A stretch of 57,839 nucleotides of DNA from Actinotalea alkalitolerans (GTDB taxonomy: Bacteria > Actinomycetota > Actinomycetes > Actinomycetales > Cellulomonadaceae), in the NCBI RefSeq assembly GCF_023369855.1, contig NZ_JAMBPP010000021.1, positions 1 to 57,839 of the forward strand, in the 5' to 3' direction. The translations under genes were made by a program, and so were the position numbers. Shown in pieces: positions 8,816 through 16,839 of the stretch (position 1 is its first letter; the number at the start of each line of letters is the position of its first letter). Under the pieces are notes generated by a model, which had not been told where the DNA came from, searched no databases, and saw only the letters and a list, made by a program, of their open reading frames with translations.

Positions 8816-9668
8816 GTGGATCGAGGGCGCGCGTCTGCGCACCCTGCCGGCGGCGGTCGCCCCGGTCCTGGTGGGCACCGGGGCCGCAGCCCAGCTGGGC
8901 TCCGCATCGGTCCCGCGCGCCCTGCTCGCCGCAGGCGTCGCCCTAGCTCTCCAGGTGGGCGTGAACTACGCCAACGACTTCTCCGACGGTGTCCGGGGCA
9001 CCGACGTCGACCGGGTCGGCCCGATGCGGCTGACGGCCTCCGGTGCCGCGCCGCCCCGGCAGGTCAAGACCGCCGCGTTCGCCTCGTTCGCGGTCGGAGG
9101 CCTGCTCGGCCTGGCGCTCGTGCTGGTCAGCGGCCACTGGTGGCTGCTGGCTGTCGGTGCGCTCGCGATCGCCGCCGCATGGGGCTACACCGGCGGTCGA
9201 CGGCCCTACGGCTACCGCGGGCTCGGCGAGGTGGGGGTCTTCACGTTCTTCGGTCTGGTCGCGGTGCTCGGCACCACCTACACCCAGGCCGACCGGATCT
9301 CCTGGCCCGCGGTGCTCGGCGCCGTCGCGATCGGCCTGCTGGCCTGCGCGCTGCTCATGGTCAACAACCTGCGCGACATCCCCACCGACGCCGTCGTGGG
9401 CAAGCGGACCCTCGCCGTGCGGCTGGGTGACCACCGTTCCCGCCGGGTCTACGCCGTGCTGGTGGTGCTGCCCGTCCTGCTCGGCCTGGCCTGCGCCCTC
9501 GCGGCGCCCTGGTCACTGCTCGTGCTGCTCCTCGCCCCCGCAGCGGGGATCCTCGCCGGCACGGTGCTGCTCGGGGCCCGTGGGGTGCTCCTCAAGCCGG
9601 TGCTGGCCGGTACCGGTCTGCTCGAGCTGGGCTTCGGGGTGCTGCTCGGCCTCGGACTGGCCCTGTGA
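8799..9668 (+). CDS. menA: 1,4-dihydroxy-2-naphthoate polyprenyltransferase MenA
   Basis: A UbiA-family integral membrane enzyme that prenylates 1,4-dihydroxy-2-naphthoate with loss of CO2 to form demethylmenaquinone. The 289 residues have about eight to nine membrane segments. The two Asp-rich motifs that hold the Mg-diphosphate are NDFSDGVRGTD (59-69) and NNLRDIPTDAVVGK (about 187-200). The ATG at 8799 has GGAG upstream inside the menE end. With menB-E this gives five men genes in 8 kb; menF, menH and the methyltransferase are not in the window. Confidence 0.93.
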   Translation: MATPAEWIEGARLRTLPAAVAPVLVGTGAAAQLGSASVPRALLAAGVALALQVGVNYANDFSDGVRGTDVDRVGPMRLTASGAAPPRQVKTAAFASFAVGGLLGLALVLVSGHWWLLAVGALAIAAAWGYTGGRRPYGYRGLGEVGVFTFFGLVAVLGTTYTQADRISWPAVLGAVAIGLLACALLMVNNLRDIPTDAVVGKRTLAVRLGDHRSRRVYAVLVVLPVLLGLACALAAPWSLLVLLLAPAAGILAGTVLLGARGVLLKPVLAGTGLLELGFGVLLGLGLAL

Positions 9669-9724
9669 GGGCTCGCGGCTGAGCTCTCCCCGGCTGGGTG
9701 CGCCCCGCGATCACCCGACAGGAC

Positions 9725-10036
9725 TCAGCGCGAGCCGTCGTCCGTGCGGGACTCGGGCCCTGCAGCGGGCGCGTCGGCCTCGGCGTCCTCGGCCAGGGCG
9801 TCCTGCTCGACCCCCGCGCTGAAGCGCTGCCCGCCGGCACGGCGTCGCTCGGCCCGCTCGGCCAACCATGTCGCCGCGGCGTCCCGCGGTCCGGTCAGCG
9901 CCGCGTAGGAGATCGCCCAGGCGAGCAGCGCGGCCACCAGGACGAGCAGCCACCCACCCATCCCGGCCAGCGCGAGGCCTACCAGGCACAGTCCGAGGAG
10001 GCCGAGGCGCAGCAGGGAGTAGACGATCAGGGGCAC
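9725..10036 (-). CDS. DUF4229-like small membrane protein
   Basis: A 103-residue protein with two membrane segments (LLRLGLLGLCLVGLALAG and WLLVLVAALLAWAISY) and an acidic cytoplasmic tail after GPRDAAATWLAERAERRR. This layout matches the actinobacterial DUF4229 family, whose role is unknown. The GTG start is supported by TACGCT exactly 6 nt upstream (10043-10048). It is divergent from the next small membrane gene, with 38 nt between the two starts. In Mycobacterium a similar small gene lies between the men and ccs genes. Confidence 0.75.
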   Translation of the reverse strand: MPLIVYSLLRLGLLGLCLVGLALAGMGGWLLVLVAALLAWAISYAALTGPRDAAATWLAERAERRRAGGQRFSAGVEQDALAEDAEADAPAAGPESRTDDGSR

Positions 10037-10074
10037 CGGTCCAGCGTAGGCGCCATCCGGCTTAGGGTGGACAG

Positions 10075-10542
10075 ATGCTCCGCGCACTCGTCTACGTCGT
10101 CCCCCTGGCACTGGCGATCTACGCGTTGATCGACCTCTCGCGCAGCGAACCGTTCGAACGGGTAGGCATCCGCCGCCTGGTGTGGGTCGCGATCGTCGTG
10201 CTGCTGCCCGTGGTCGGTCCGATCGCGTGGATCGCCGTGAGCCGCAACCGCCGCTCGACCGAGGGCCCCCGCACCGGCACGCCGTCGGGTGGTCGACCTC
10301 GCCCGACGGGGCCCACCCGGCCGGGTGGTCGGCTCCCGCGCCGCCAGGAGAGCACGGCACCCGACGACGACCCGGACTTCCTGTGGCGGCTCGAGCAGCA
10401 GCAGCGCCGCCGTGGCCAGGGACCGGCATCGCCCGGCGCGAAGCCCGGAGACGACGTACCACCGACCGACCCGAGCGACCCGACCGAGCCGACCGAGGAC
10501 GACAACGACACCCCGCCCGACACGGGGGCCACCCGCGGCTAG
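10075..10542 (+). CDS. PLDc_N-domain membrane protein
   Basis: A 155-residue protein. Residues 1-60 carry two membrane segments with the PLDc_N signature (ALAIYALIDL, then a WVAIVVLLPVVGPIAW stretch), and the rest is a long, disordered, Pro/Asp-rich tail. The domain normally precedes cardiolipin synthase-like catalytic domains; here it stands alone, so a catalytic role is unlikely. The start ATG lies 6 nt after TAGGGT (10063-10068), so it is probably leaderless. Its TAG stop shares the 4-nt CTAG with the stop of convergent ccsB. Confidence 0.8.
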   Translation: MLRALVYVVPLALAIYALIDLSRSEPFERVGIRRLVWVAIVVLLPVVGPIAWIAVSRNRRSTEGPRTGTPSGGRPRPTGPTRPGGRLPRRQESTAPDDDPDFLWRLEQQQRRRGQGPASPGAKPGDDVPPTDPSDPTEPTEDDNDTPPDTGATRG

Positions 10543-11528
10543 AGGCCGCTGTAGCTGTGCAGACCGTCGAAGAGCAGGTTCACGCCGGTGAAGTTGAAGA
10601 TGACGGTCGCGTAGCCGACCACCACGAACCACGCCGCGCGACGTCCTGACCAGCCCCGGGTCGTGCGGGCGTGCAGGTACGCGGCGTAGACCACCCACAC
10701 CACGAAGCTCCAGACCTCCTTGGGGTCCCAGCCCCAGTAGCGGGCCCAGGCCTGCTCGGCCCAGATGGCCCCCGCCATCACGGTGAAGGTCCACAGCACG
10801 AAGCCGACCGCGTTGATCCGGAAGGACAGCCCCTCGAGCTCGGCGGCCGGTGGCAACGCGTCGAGCATCCGCCAGCGGGACCCGGCCAGGCGGCTGCTCC
10901 CCGACGCCCGCGAGTCCTTGAGCAGCTGGAGGGTGCTGACCGCGAAAGCCACCGTGAACAGACCCGTGGCGATCACCGCGATCGAGACGTGGATGACCAG
11001 CCAGTAGCTCTGCAGGGCCGGCTCGACCGCGTCGGCAGGGACGTAGAAGGCGGTCAGCCCCAGGCCCAGGGCGAGCACCGCGATGCCGATCACGATCGTG
11101 CCGAGGAAACGCAGGTCCCGGCCCCGGCACAGCGCGAGGAAGGTCAGCACGGCCACGAGGCTGCCGACCAGGGCGAACTCGTACATGTTGGCCCACGGCA
11201 CCCGTTCGGCGGCGACCCCGCGCAGCACGGTGCCGGCCACGTGGAGGACCGCACCGACGCCGGTGGTGGCCATCGCGATGCCGACAGCGCGTCGGCCCGC
11301 ACGGGTCACCACGCCCTCGGGCCCCGACGGGTCGCCGACGGCCGGTCCCGTGGCGCTCGGGACGACGGGGCCTCCACCGGCACGTGCGTTCGCCACCGCA
11401 CCGGCCCGGACGGGGCGGGCAGCACCGTCGGCGAGCCGCGCGAGGTCGACCGCGAAGGCCACCAGGCCGATCGCGTAGGCAGCGGTCGCGCCCCAGACCA
11501 GCAAGGTGCTCAGCTCACCGAGACTCAT
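10539..11528 (-). CDS. ccsB: System II cytochrome c biogenesis protein CcsB/CcsA-type
   Basis: A heme handling/ligation membrane protein of the CcmF/CcsA family, working with ResB to attach heme to apocytochrome c outside the membrane. The 329 residues have about eight membrane segments and the tryptophan-rich heme motif WARYWGWDPKEVWSF (about 265-280), with conserved histidines nearby (YWLVIHVS, HARTTRG). It overlaps resB by 14 nt and is the last gene of a five-gene operon. Naming varies: CcsA in plastids, ResC in Bacillus, CcsB in many actinobacterial annotations. Confidence 0.93.
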   Translation of the reverse strand: MSLGELSTLLVWGATAAYAIGLVAFAVDLARLADGAARPVRAGAVANARAGGGPVVPSATGPAVGDPSGPEGVVTRAGRRAVGIAMATTGVGAVLHVAGTVLRGVAAERVPWANMYEFALVGSLVAVLTFLALCRGRDLRFLGTIVIGIAVLALGLGLTAFYVPADAVEPALQSYWLVIHVSIAVIATGLFTVAFAVSTLQLLKDSRASGSSRLAGSRWRMLDALPPAAELEGLSFRINAVGFVLWTFTVMAGAIWAEQAWARYWGWDPKEVWSFVVWVVYAAYLHARTTRGWSGRRAAWFVVVGYATVIFNFTGVNLLFDGLHSYSGL

Positions 11529-13254
11529 GTTCCTGCCTCTCGTGCGACGTCCCCGGCGAGGTCTCGCGGGCGGACGTGTCGTCGTGCGGGGTGGGGCCCG
11601 TGCGGGCCGCCGGGGCGTGCGAGGGCGCGGGGTCCAGTGCGCGCACCGCGTCCAGGAGGCGGTCGAGCTCTCCCTGGAGGCCGATGTCGTCCCCGCGGGC
11701 GAGCCCTGCGCCGTCGACCACTGTACGTCCCTGCACGGTGCGGATCCGCAGCCAGAGCCGCCGCCGAGGCGTGAACAGCGAGGTCGACAGACCGACCAGG
11801 GCGGCGATCGAGAAGGCCAGGATCCAGGCCAGCGCGGGGTCGTGCCGCAGGTCCAGGGCGACGAAGCGGGGCAGGTCGTTCCAGGTCAGGGTCCCGAGCC
11901 CGTCAGGCAGGTCGACCGTCTGCCCCGGCTCGAGGAAGAGGGTCACCGGGCGGCCGTCCGGCTCGAGGGCCTGGGTCATCCCGCTCTCGTCGAGGCGGTA
12001 GACGTTCTGCGGGATGCCGTCGTCCAGTCCCAGGTCCCCCGCCCACACGGTCAGCACGAGCAGCGGGCTCAGCGGTTGGGGGTAGATCGAGCGGGCGCCG
12101 AGGGGGGTCACCTCGGCGGTCGGCAGCAGGTACCCGACGATGCCGACCTGATCACCCGTGGACACGTCAGGGACCTTGATCACACCGCGGGAGCGGTAGA
12201 ACGTGTCCTCGGGCAGGAAGGGGACGGCGCCCGCGAACGCCACCTCGCCGTCCGCGTCGTGCACCACGACGTCGGGGGCGTACCCGTTGCCCTGGAGGTA
12301 GATCTTGGCCTCGCCGACGGTCAGCGGGTGGTTGACGCGGATGGTCCGGGGCGACTCCTGCTCGCCGGGCAGACGGACGGTGACATCGGCCACGAAGTCC
12401 CGCGGGCGGGCCTCGGCGTCCTCGGTGAAGGCAGCGGTGAACCTGTCGAGCCGCAGCGTGAAGGGCGTCAGCGAGCGGGGGTCGAAGCCCGTGCCCGACT
12501 CGAAGGAGTCGTAGTCGGTGACCGCGTTGGCGAAACCGCGGCCCTCGACGACCAGGGCCTGCCCGCGGTAATGCAGGAACTGCCCCGCGGCGACCGACAC
12601 GAGGATGCCGAGCAGGGCGAGGTGGAAGACCAGGTTGCCCGTCTCGCGCAGGTAGCCGCGCTCGGCCGAGACCGTGCGAGCCCCGTCGGGCTCGACGTCG
12701 TCGTCGGTGCGGAAGCGTGGCAGGGCGCGCAGCGGGCCGGTCAGCGCCACCCGGGCTGCTGCGACGACCTGCTCGGGGGTCGCGTCGAGGACGACCTCGC
12801 CGCGGGCGGGGAAGCGGGTGAGTCGGCGCGGCGTGCGCGGTGGGCGGGCCCGCACCCCGCGCAGGTGGGCAGCGACCCGCGGGAGGATGCAGCCGATCAG
12901 CGACAGGAACAGCAGCAGGTACACGGCCGAGAACCACACCGAGGCGAAGACGTCGAAGAAGCCGAGCCGGTCGAGCCACGGCCCGATGGTCGGGTTGTCC
13001 GCCAGGTAGCCCGCCACGGCGGCAGGGTCCTGCGGGCGCTGCGGGAGCACCGAGCCGGGAACGGCGACGACCGCGAGCAGCATCAGCAGCAGCAGCGCGA
13101 CGCGCATGCTGGTCAGCTGCCGCCACGTCCAGCGCAGCGTCCCGACCAGGCCGAGGCTGGGCAGGCGGGGTGGCTCCTCGGAGCCCCCGGCACCCTCCTG
13201 GTCGTAGGCGTCACCGGTGTGACCGGCGGGCCGATAGCTCGCGTCGGTCGCCAT
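11515..13254 (-). CDS. resB: ResB-like cytochrome c biogenesis protein
   Basis: The partner of CcsB in system II cytochrome c maturation. The 579 residues have three N-terminal membrane segments (around 48-70, 95-120 and 185-205), a large extracytoplasmic domain and one final membrane segment (ALAWILAFSIAALVGL) before a cytoplasmic tail. The ATG at 13252-13254 shares one base with the ccdA stop (TGATG); the longer open frame upstream lies over ccdA and was rejected. The gene order tlpA-ccdA-resB-ccsB is the standard actinobacterial one. Confidence 0.92.
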   Translation of the reverse strand: MATDASYRPAGHTGDAYDQEGAGGSEEPPRLPSLGLVGTLRWTWRQLTSMRVALLLLMLLAVVAVPGSVLPQRPQDPAAVAGYLADNPTIGPWLDRLGFFDVFASVWFSAVYLLLFLSLIGCILPRVAAHLRGVRARPPRTPRRLTRFPARGEVVLDATPEQVVAAARVALTGPLRALPRFRTDDDVEPDGARTVSAERGYLRETGNLVFHLALLGILVSVAAGQFLHYRGQALVVEGRGFANAVTDYDSFESGTGFDPRSLTPFTLRLDRFTAAFTEDAEARPRDFVADVTVRLPGEQESPRTIRVNHPLTVGEAKIYLQGNGYAPDVVVHDADGEVAFAGAVPFLPEDTFYRSRGVIKVPDVSTGDQVGIVGYLLPTAEVTPLGARSIYPQPLSPLLVLTVWAGDLGLDDGIPQNVYRLDESGMTQALEPDGRPVTLFLEPGQTVDLPDGLGTLTWNDLPRFVALDLRHDPALAWILAFSIAALVGLSTSLFTPRRRLWLRIRTVQGRTVVDGAGLARGDDIGLQGELDRLLDAVRALDPAPSHAPAARTGPTPHDDTSARETSPGTSHERQEHESR

Positions 13255-14114
13255 CACACCACCGGCTCGAAGCCGCCGATGAGTCCCTGCAGGGACTGCG
13301 TCCAGGCTCCCCACAGCCCGCTGACCAGCGCGAGGCCCACCACCACGAGCACCACCCCGCCCAGCCGCATGATCGCCACCCGGTGCGCCCGCAGGAAGCC
13401 CAGCGCCCGCGTCGACCGCTCGAACCCGAGGGCGATGAGCAGGAAGGGCAGGCCGAGACCTGCGCAGTAGGCCACCGAGAGCAGGGCACCGCGGCCCGCC
13501 GAGGCCCCGTCCAGGGCCAAGGTGTAGACCGCCACCAGGGTGGGGCCGATGCACGGTGCCCAGCCCAGGCCGAAGACCACGCCGAGCAGCGGCGCACCCC
13601 AGAGACCGGCCGAGGGCGCGAGCCGCAGCCGGCGCTCACGCTGCGCGAACGGCAGCCAGCCGGTGAAGACCAGTCCCATGAGGATCACCACGACGCCCAG
13701 GACCCGCGTGATCGGGTCGCTCCACTGGTTGACCACGGCCCCGAGCGACCCGGCCAGCACCCCGAACAGCACGAAGACCACGGTGAAGCCGAGGACGAAC
13801 AGCCCGACCCCGGCGAGCATGCGCCCACGGGCGACCTCGCCGAGGGTCGTGGGTGACGGCTGGTGGGCAGGGGCTCCGGACGCAGCCTGCGCTGAAGCAC
13901 CCGCGACGACCCGGTCGGCGACGGGTCTGGCCGCGGCGCTCCCGGCCATCCCGGTCACGTAGCCCAGGTAGCCGGGCACCAGGGGCAGCACGCACGGCGA
14001 GGCGAACGAGACCAGACCGGCGATCACCGCGACCGGGACGGCGAGCAGCAGGGACCCGTCCAGGACGGTGGCCTGGAAGGTGTCCCCGATCCCCGCGAGC
14101 AGCGCTGCGTTCAC
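13254..14114 (-). CDS. ccdA: CcdA thiol-disulfide electron conduit
   Basis: A DsbD-like membrane protein that carries reducing power from cytosolic thioredoxin to the extracytoplasmic TlpA/ResA protein, keeping apocytochrome CXXCH reduced. The 286 residues have about six membrane segments. The two redox cysteines are visible: Cys41 in SFASPCVLPLVPGYLG and Cys188 in GLGWAPCIGPTL. Between them is a longer-than-usual polar loop (about 58-95). The GTG start overlaps the tlpA stop (GTGA) and its own stop overlaps the resB start, so translation is coupled both ways. Confidence 0.93.
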   Translation of the reverse strand: MNAALLAGIGDTFQATVLDGSLLLAVPVAVIAGLVSFASPCVLPLVPGYLGYVTGMAGSAAARPVADRVVAGASAQAASGAPAHQPSPTTLGEVARGRMLAGVGLFVLGFTVVFVLFGVLAGSLGAVVNQWSDPITRVLGVVVILMGLVFTGWLPFAQRERRLRLAPSAGLWGAPLLGVVFGLGWAPCIGPTLVAVYTLALDGASAGRGALLSVAYCAGLGLPFLLIALGFERSTRALGFLRAHRVAIMRLGGVVLVVVGLALVSGLWGAWTQSLQGLIGGFEPVV

Positions 14115-14692
14115 TCCTCCTCCGCGAGCAGCTCGTCGACCACGGAGCGCAGCGTGGAGGGGTCGATCAGACCCAGGACCCGACCGGCGACCTTGCCCTG
14201 ACGGTCCAGCACGACGGTGGTCGGCACGGCCTGCACCGGGACGACACCCTGGAGCGCGGCCACCGCGGCTCCGTCGGCGTCGTGCACCGAGGGGTAGGGG
14301 ATGGCGAAGGTGCGTTCGAAGGGCTGGGCCGCGCCGGGGTCGTCGGTCGAGTTGATCCCGAGCAGGTGGACCCCGCGGTCGGCGTAGTCCTCGGCCAGGG
14401 CGACCAGGTCGGGCGCCTCGGCGCGGCAGGGCGGGCACTGCGCGTACCAGGTGTTGAGCACCACGACGTCGCCGCGCCAGTCGGACACGTCCACCGGCTC
14501 ACCCGCGAAGTCGGTCCCGACGATCTCGACCGGGCCGGTGCGGTCACCGGCCTCCCAGGTGGTGACCGACCGGTCTCCCGAGACGTACCCGGCCTCTGCG
14601 CCGGTCTCGGTCCACCCTCCGCTCACGCTCGGGGCGCAGCCGACCAGGCCGAGGGCGAGCACCGCGGCCGCCGCACCCCGCCACCGGCTCAT
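14111..14692 (-). CDS. TlpA/ResA-like thioredoxin lipoprotein
   Basis: A membrane-tethered thiol-disulfide oxidoreductase that reduces the heme-binding cysteines of apocytochrome c. In 193 residues there is a lipobox (LGLVGC, Cys19) and a thioredoxin domain with active site WYAQCPPCRAEAP (Cys86 and Cys89), a cis-Pro region AVPTTVVLD and a LLGINSTDD strand. It starts at the ATG overlapping the upstream phosphatase stop (ATGA) and ends overlapping ccdA. The CPPC variant is unlike cytosolic CGPC and is common in ResA/TlpA-type proteins. Confidence 0.93.
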   Translation of the reverse strand: MSRWRGAAAAVLALGLVGCAPSVSGGWTETGAEAGYVSGDRSVTTWEAGDRTGPVEIVGTDFAGEPVDVSDWRGDVVVLNTWYAQCPPCRAEAPDLVALAEDYADRGVHLLGINSTDDPGAAQPFERTFAIPYPSVHDADGAAVAALQGVVPVQAVPTTVVLDRQGKVAGRVLGLIDPSTLRSVVDELLAEEE

Positions 14693-15351
14693 GCCCCGGG
14701 GACCGTCGGGGCGTCGGGCAGCAGGTCGGCTGCGGGCTCGCTGTAGGTGATGCCGGTGAGCAGGTCGCCGTCGTAGTGCAGCGAGGTCAGGGAGGCGACG
14801 CTGCACTCGCGCCGGCGCGGGTCGTGCCACAGGCGCTTGCCCTCGAGGGCCTGCCGGGTCACCCAGATGGGGAGCTGGTGGCTCACGATGACGGCCTCGT
14901 GCCCCTGTGCTGCGGTCCGGGCCGCCGCGACGCCGGCGAGCATCCGGGCGACCTGGGCACGGTACGGCTCGCCCCACGACGGGCGCAGCGGGTTCCACAG
15001 GTGGCGCCAGTGCGCGGGACGGCGCAGCGAGCCGTCACCGACCCCGAAGGTCAGTCCCTCGAAGTGGTTCTCGGCCTCGAGCAGCCGCTCGTCGGTGGCG
15101 AGGTCGAGCCCGAAGGCCTCCGCGATGGGCGTCGCGGTCTCCTGCGCGCGCTGGAGGGGTGAGGCGACCACGTGCACCACGTCGCGGCGGGCCTGCCCGG
15201 ACGGGCCCGAGCCCGAGAGGTGTGCCGCGACCCGCTCGGCCATCGCCTGGCCGCGCTCGGAGAGCCGGAACCCGGCGATCCTGCCGTAGAGCACACCGTC
15301 GGGGTTGTGGACCTCGCCGTGGCGCAGGAGGTGGACTGTCGTGGTGGCCAT
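14689..15351 (-). CDS. Histidine phosphatase (phosphoglycerate mutase-like) family protein
   Basis: A 220-residue branch-1 histidine phosphatase. The catalytic motif LLRHGEVHNPDGVLYGR sits at the N-terminus, with the second histidine in VIVSHQLP. The substrate is unknown; true phosphoglycerate mutase activity should not be assumed. The same protein heads the ccs operon in Mycobacterium (Rv0525 position), so a link to cytochrome maturation is possible. The ATG at 15349-15351 is preceded by GACACT-N6 and was preferred to an in-frame GTG at 15390, which would lie upstream of that promoter. Confidence 0.88.
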   Translation of the reverse strand: MATTTVHLLRHGEVHNPDGVLYGRIAGFRLSERGQAMAERVAAHLSGSGPSGQARRDVVHVVASPLQRAQETATPIAEAFGLDLATDERLLEAENHFEGLTFGVGDGSLRRPAHWRHLWNPLRPSWGEPYRAQVARMLAGVAAARTAAQGHEAVIVSHQLPIWVTRQALEGKRLWHDPRRRECSVASLTSLHYDGDLLTGITYSEPAADLLPDAPTVPGA

Positions 15352-15370
15352 GGGACCAGTGTCCCAAACC

Positions 15371-15940
15371 TCACGGGGTGGGTGTGCCACTCCCCGCAGC
15401 CGCGGGTGCCTGCGGGGACGGCCCCTGGGCGACGATCGCCATCGCCTCGCCCAGCGCGCGGAGCTGGTCCGTGGTCAGCAGGTCGACCATGTGCCGCCGC
15501 ACGGCGTCGACGTGGCCGGGGGCGGTCTGCTGGAGGGTCGCGAAACCGGTGTCGGTCAGCACGCAGTTGACCCCGCGGCCGTCGTCGCGGCAGGTGCGGC
15601 GCTCCACCAGCGAACGGTCCTCCATCCGTCGCACGGTGTGGGTGAGCCTGCTGCGCGAGAAGACGAGCTCGGCGGCGAGCTCGGACATGCGCAGCGTGCG
15701 CTGCGGGGACTCGGAGAGCCGGACGAGCACCTCGTACTCGCTCAGCGACATGCCGGCCTCGGCCTCGAGCTGGCGGTTGAGCGCGTCGTTGAGGCGCGAG
15801 GAGCCGAGGAGGAAGGCACGCCAGGCGCGTTGCTGACCGTCGTCGAGCCACCGCCCGTCCGGGGCCTGGCCGTCCTGGTGCTGCATCGGGTCCGGCACGT
15901 CGACGGTCTCGTCGAGGTCCGCGTGGTCCACCTGTGTCAT
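15371..15940 (-). CDS. MarR-family transcriptional regulator
   Basis: A 189-residue winged-helix regulator. A polar N-terminal extension (1-30) precedes the MarR core: dimerisation helix around 35-60, SLSEYEVLVRLSE, recognition region LRMSELAAELVFSRSRLTHTV and the wing VERRTCRDDGRGVNCVLTDTG. A cysteine in the wing (TCRDD) and another in GVNCVL might sense oxidants, but this is only a suggestion. The start is fixed by AAGAGGG upstream. It is divergent from yceI, with an AT-rich shared control region between, so yceI is its most likely target. Confidence 0.9.
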   Translation of the reverse strand: MTQVDHADLDETVDVPDPMQHQDGQAPDGRWLDDGQQRAWRAFLLGSSRLNDALNRQLEAEAGMSLSEYEVLVRLSESPQRTLRMSELAAELVFSRSRLTHTVRRMEDRSLVERRTCRDDGRGVNCVLTDTGFATLQQTAPGHVDAVRRHMVDLLTTDQLRALGEAMAIVAQGPSPQAPAAAGSGTPTP

Positions 15941-16029
15941 GTCGCCCTCTTTCCTCTGCGCCCTCCCCCGTACGACCGGGCACGGCCCCAGGGTTTCACG
16001 CGCCGGGGGGATTCGGGCGCTCACGGGGC

Positions 16030-16086
16030 TTGCGTCGCTGGTTCGAGTGTAGTACAAATATCAACTAAGAGTTCTTGAGAGTTCAA
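16030..16086 (+). promoter_or_regulatory. yceI promoter and candidate MarR operator region
   Basis: TTGCGT (16030-16035), a 17-bp spacer and TACAAA (16053-16058) form a sigma70-like promoter toward yceI. Immediately downstream are overlapping symmetric elements: AACT-N3-AGTT (16063-16073), AAGA-N2-TCTT (16067-16076) and TTGA-N4-TCAA (16075-16086), plus GAGTTC repeated at 10-bp spacing. This is the most AT-rich stretch of the area and a good candidate MarR site. Confidence 0.5.
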
Positions 16087-16140
16087 CCATTCTCTCGGAG
16101 CCACCTTCCCACCCCGAACCGTCGTCCCCGGAGGACCACC

Positions 16141-16698
16141 ATGACCGTCGTCACCACCCGCCCCGAGACCCTCACCCCCGGCACCTGGACCATCGACGCC
16201 TCGCACTCCGAGGCCGCCTTCAGCGTGCGTCACGCCGGGATCTCCCGGGTCCGCGGGACCGTCGCGATCACCGAGGGCACCATCGTCGTCACCGATGACC
16301 TGGCCGGCTCGACGGTCACGGTCTCGCTCGACCCCGCCACGATCGACACCCGCGACGCAGGGCGCGACGGCCACCTCAAGAGCGCCGACTTCTTCGACGT
16401 CGAGAGCCACCCCACCTGGAGCTTCACCTCGACCGCGATCCGCACCGACGGTGAGGACCACGTCATCCAGGGCGACCTGACGATCCACGGCCAGACCCGT
16501 CCGGTCGAGCTCGCCACCGAGTTCAACGGTGCCGCCGTCGACCCGTTCGGCAACGCGCGCGTCGGGTTCTCGGCCACCACGACGATCTCCCGCAAGGACT
16601 TCGGGCTCACCTGGAACGCCGCCCTGGAGACCGGTGGCGTGCTGGTCAGCGACAAGGTCACCATCTCCCTCGAGGTCTCGGCCATCAAGGCCGTCTGA
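16141..16698 (+). CDS. YceI-family lipocalin-like protein
   Basis: A 185-residue YceI-domain protein, a beta-barrel that binds long isoprenoid or other lipids in characterised members. There is no signal peptide, so it is presumably cytosolic here. The family signature is clear: GTWTIDASHSEAAFSVRHAG, RDGHLKSADFFDVESHPTW, IQGDLTIHGQTRPVEL and FSATTTISRKDFGLTWN. The ATG at 16141 follows GGAGGACCACC. Monocistronic, with a hairpin behind it, and probably controlled by the divergent MarR regulator. Proximity to menaquinone genes makes isoprenoid quinone an attractive but untested ligand. Confidence 0.92.
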   Translation: MTVVTTRPETLTPGTWTIDASHSEAAFSVRHAGISRVRGTVAITEGTIVVTDDLAGSTVTVSLDPATIDTRDAGRDGHLKSADFFDVESHPTWSFTSTAIRTDGEDHVIQGDLTIHGQTRPVELATEFNGAAVDPFGNARVGFSATTTISRKDFGLTWNAALETGGVLVSDKVTISLEVSAIKAV

Positions 16699-16757
16699 CC
16701 CCAAGCACCCGCCGCCGCGCCACGCCCCCCAGGGCGGACCCGCGACCCGGCAGCACC

Positions 16758-16793
16758 GGACGCCGTCGACGCCCCCCTGCGTCGGCGGCGTCC
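16758..16793. terminator. Hairpin between convergent yceI and rex
   Basis: Arms of 15 nt (16758-16772 and 16779-16793) pair throughout with one G-T wobble, around a 6-nt CCCCCT loop. The position between two convergent genes fits a bidirectional terminator. Confidence 0.75.
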
Positions 16794-16839
16794 TGCGTCC
16801 GGGTGACGTCCGTACCCACCGGACCGGCCGTCGGCGCGG

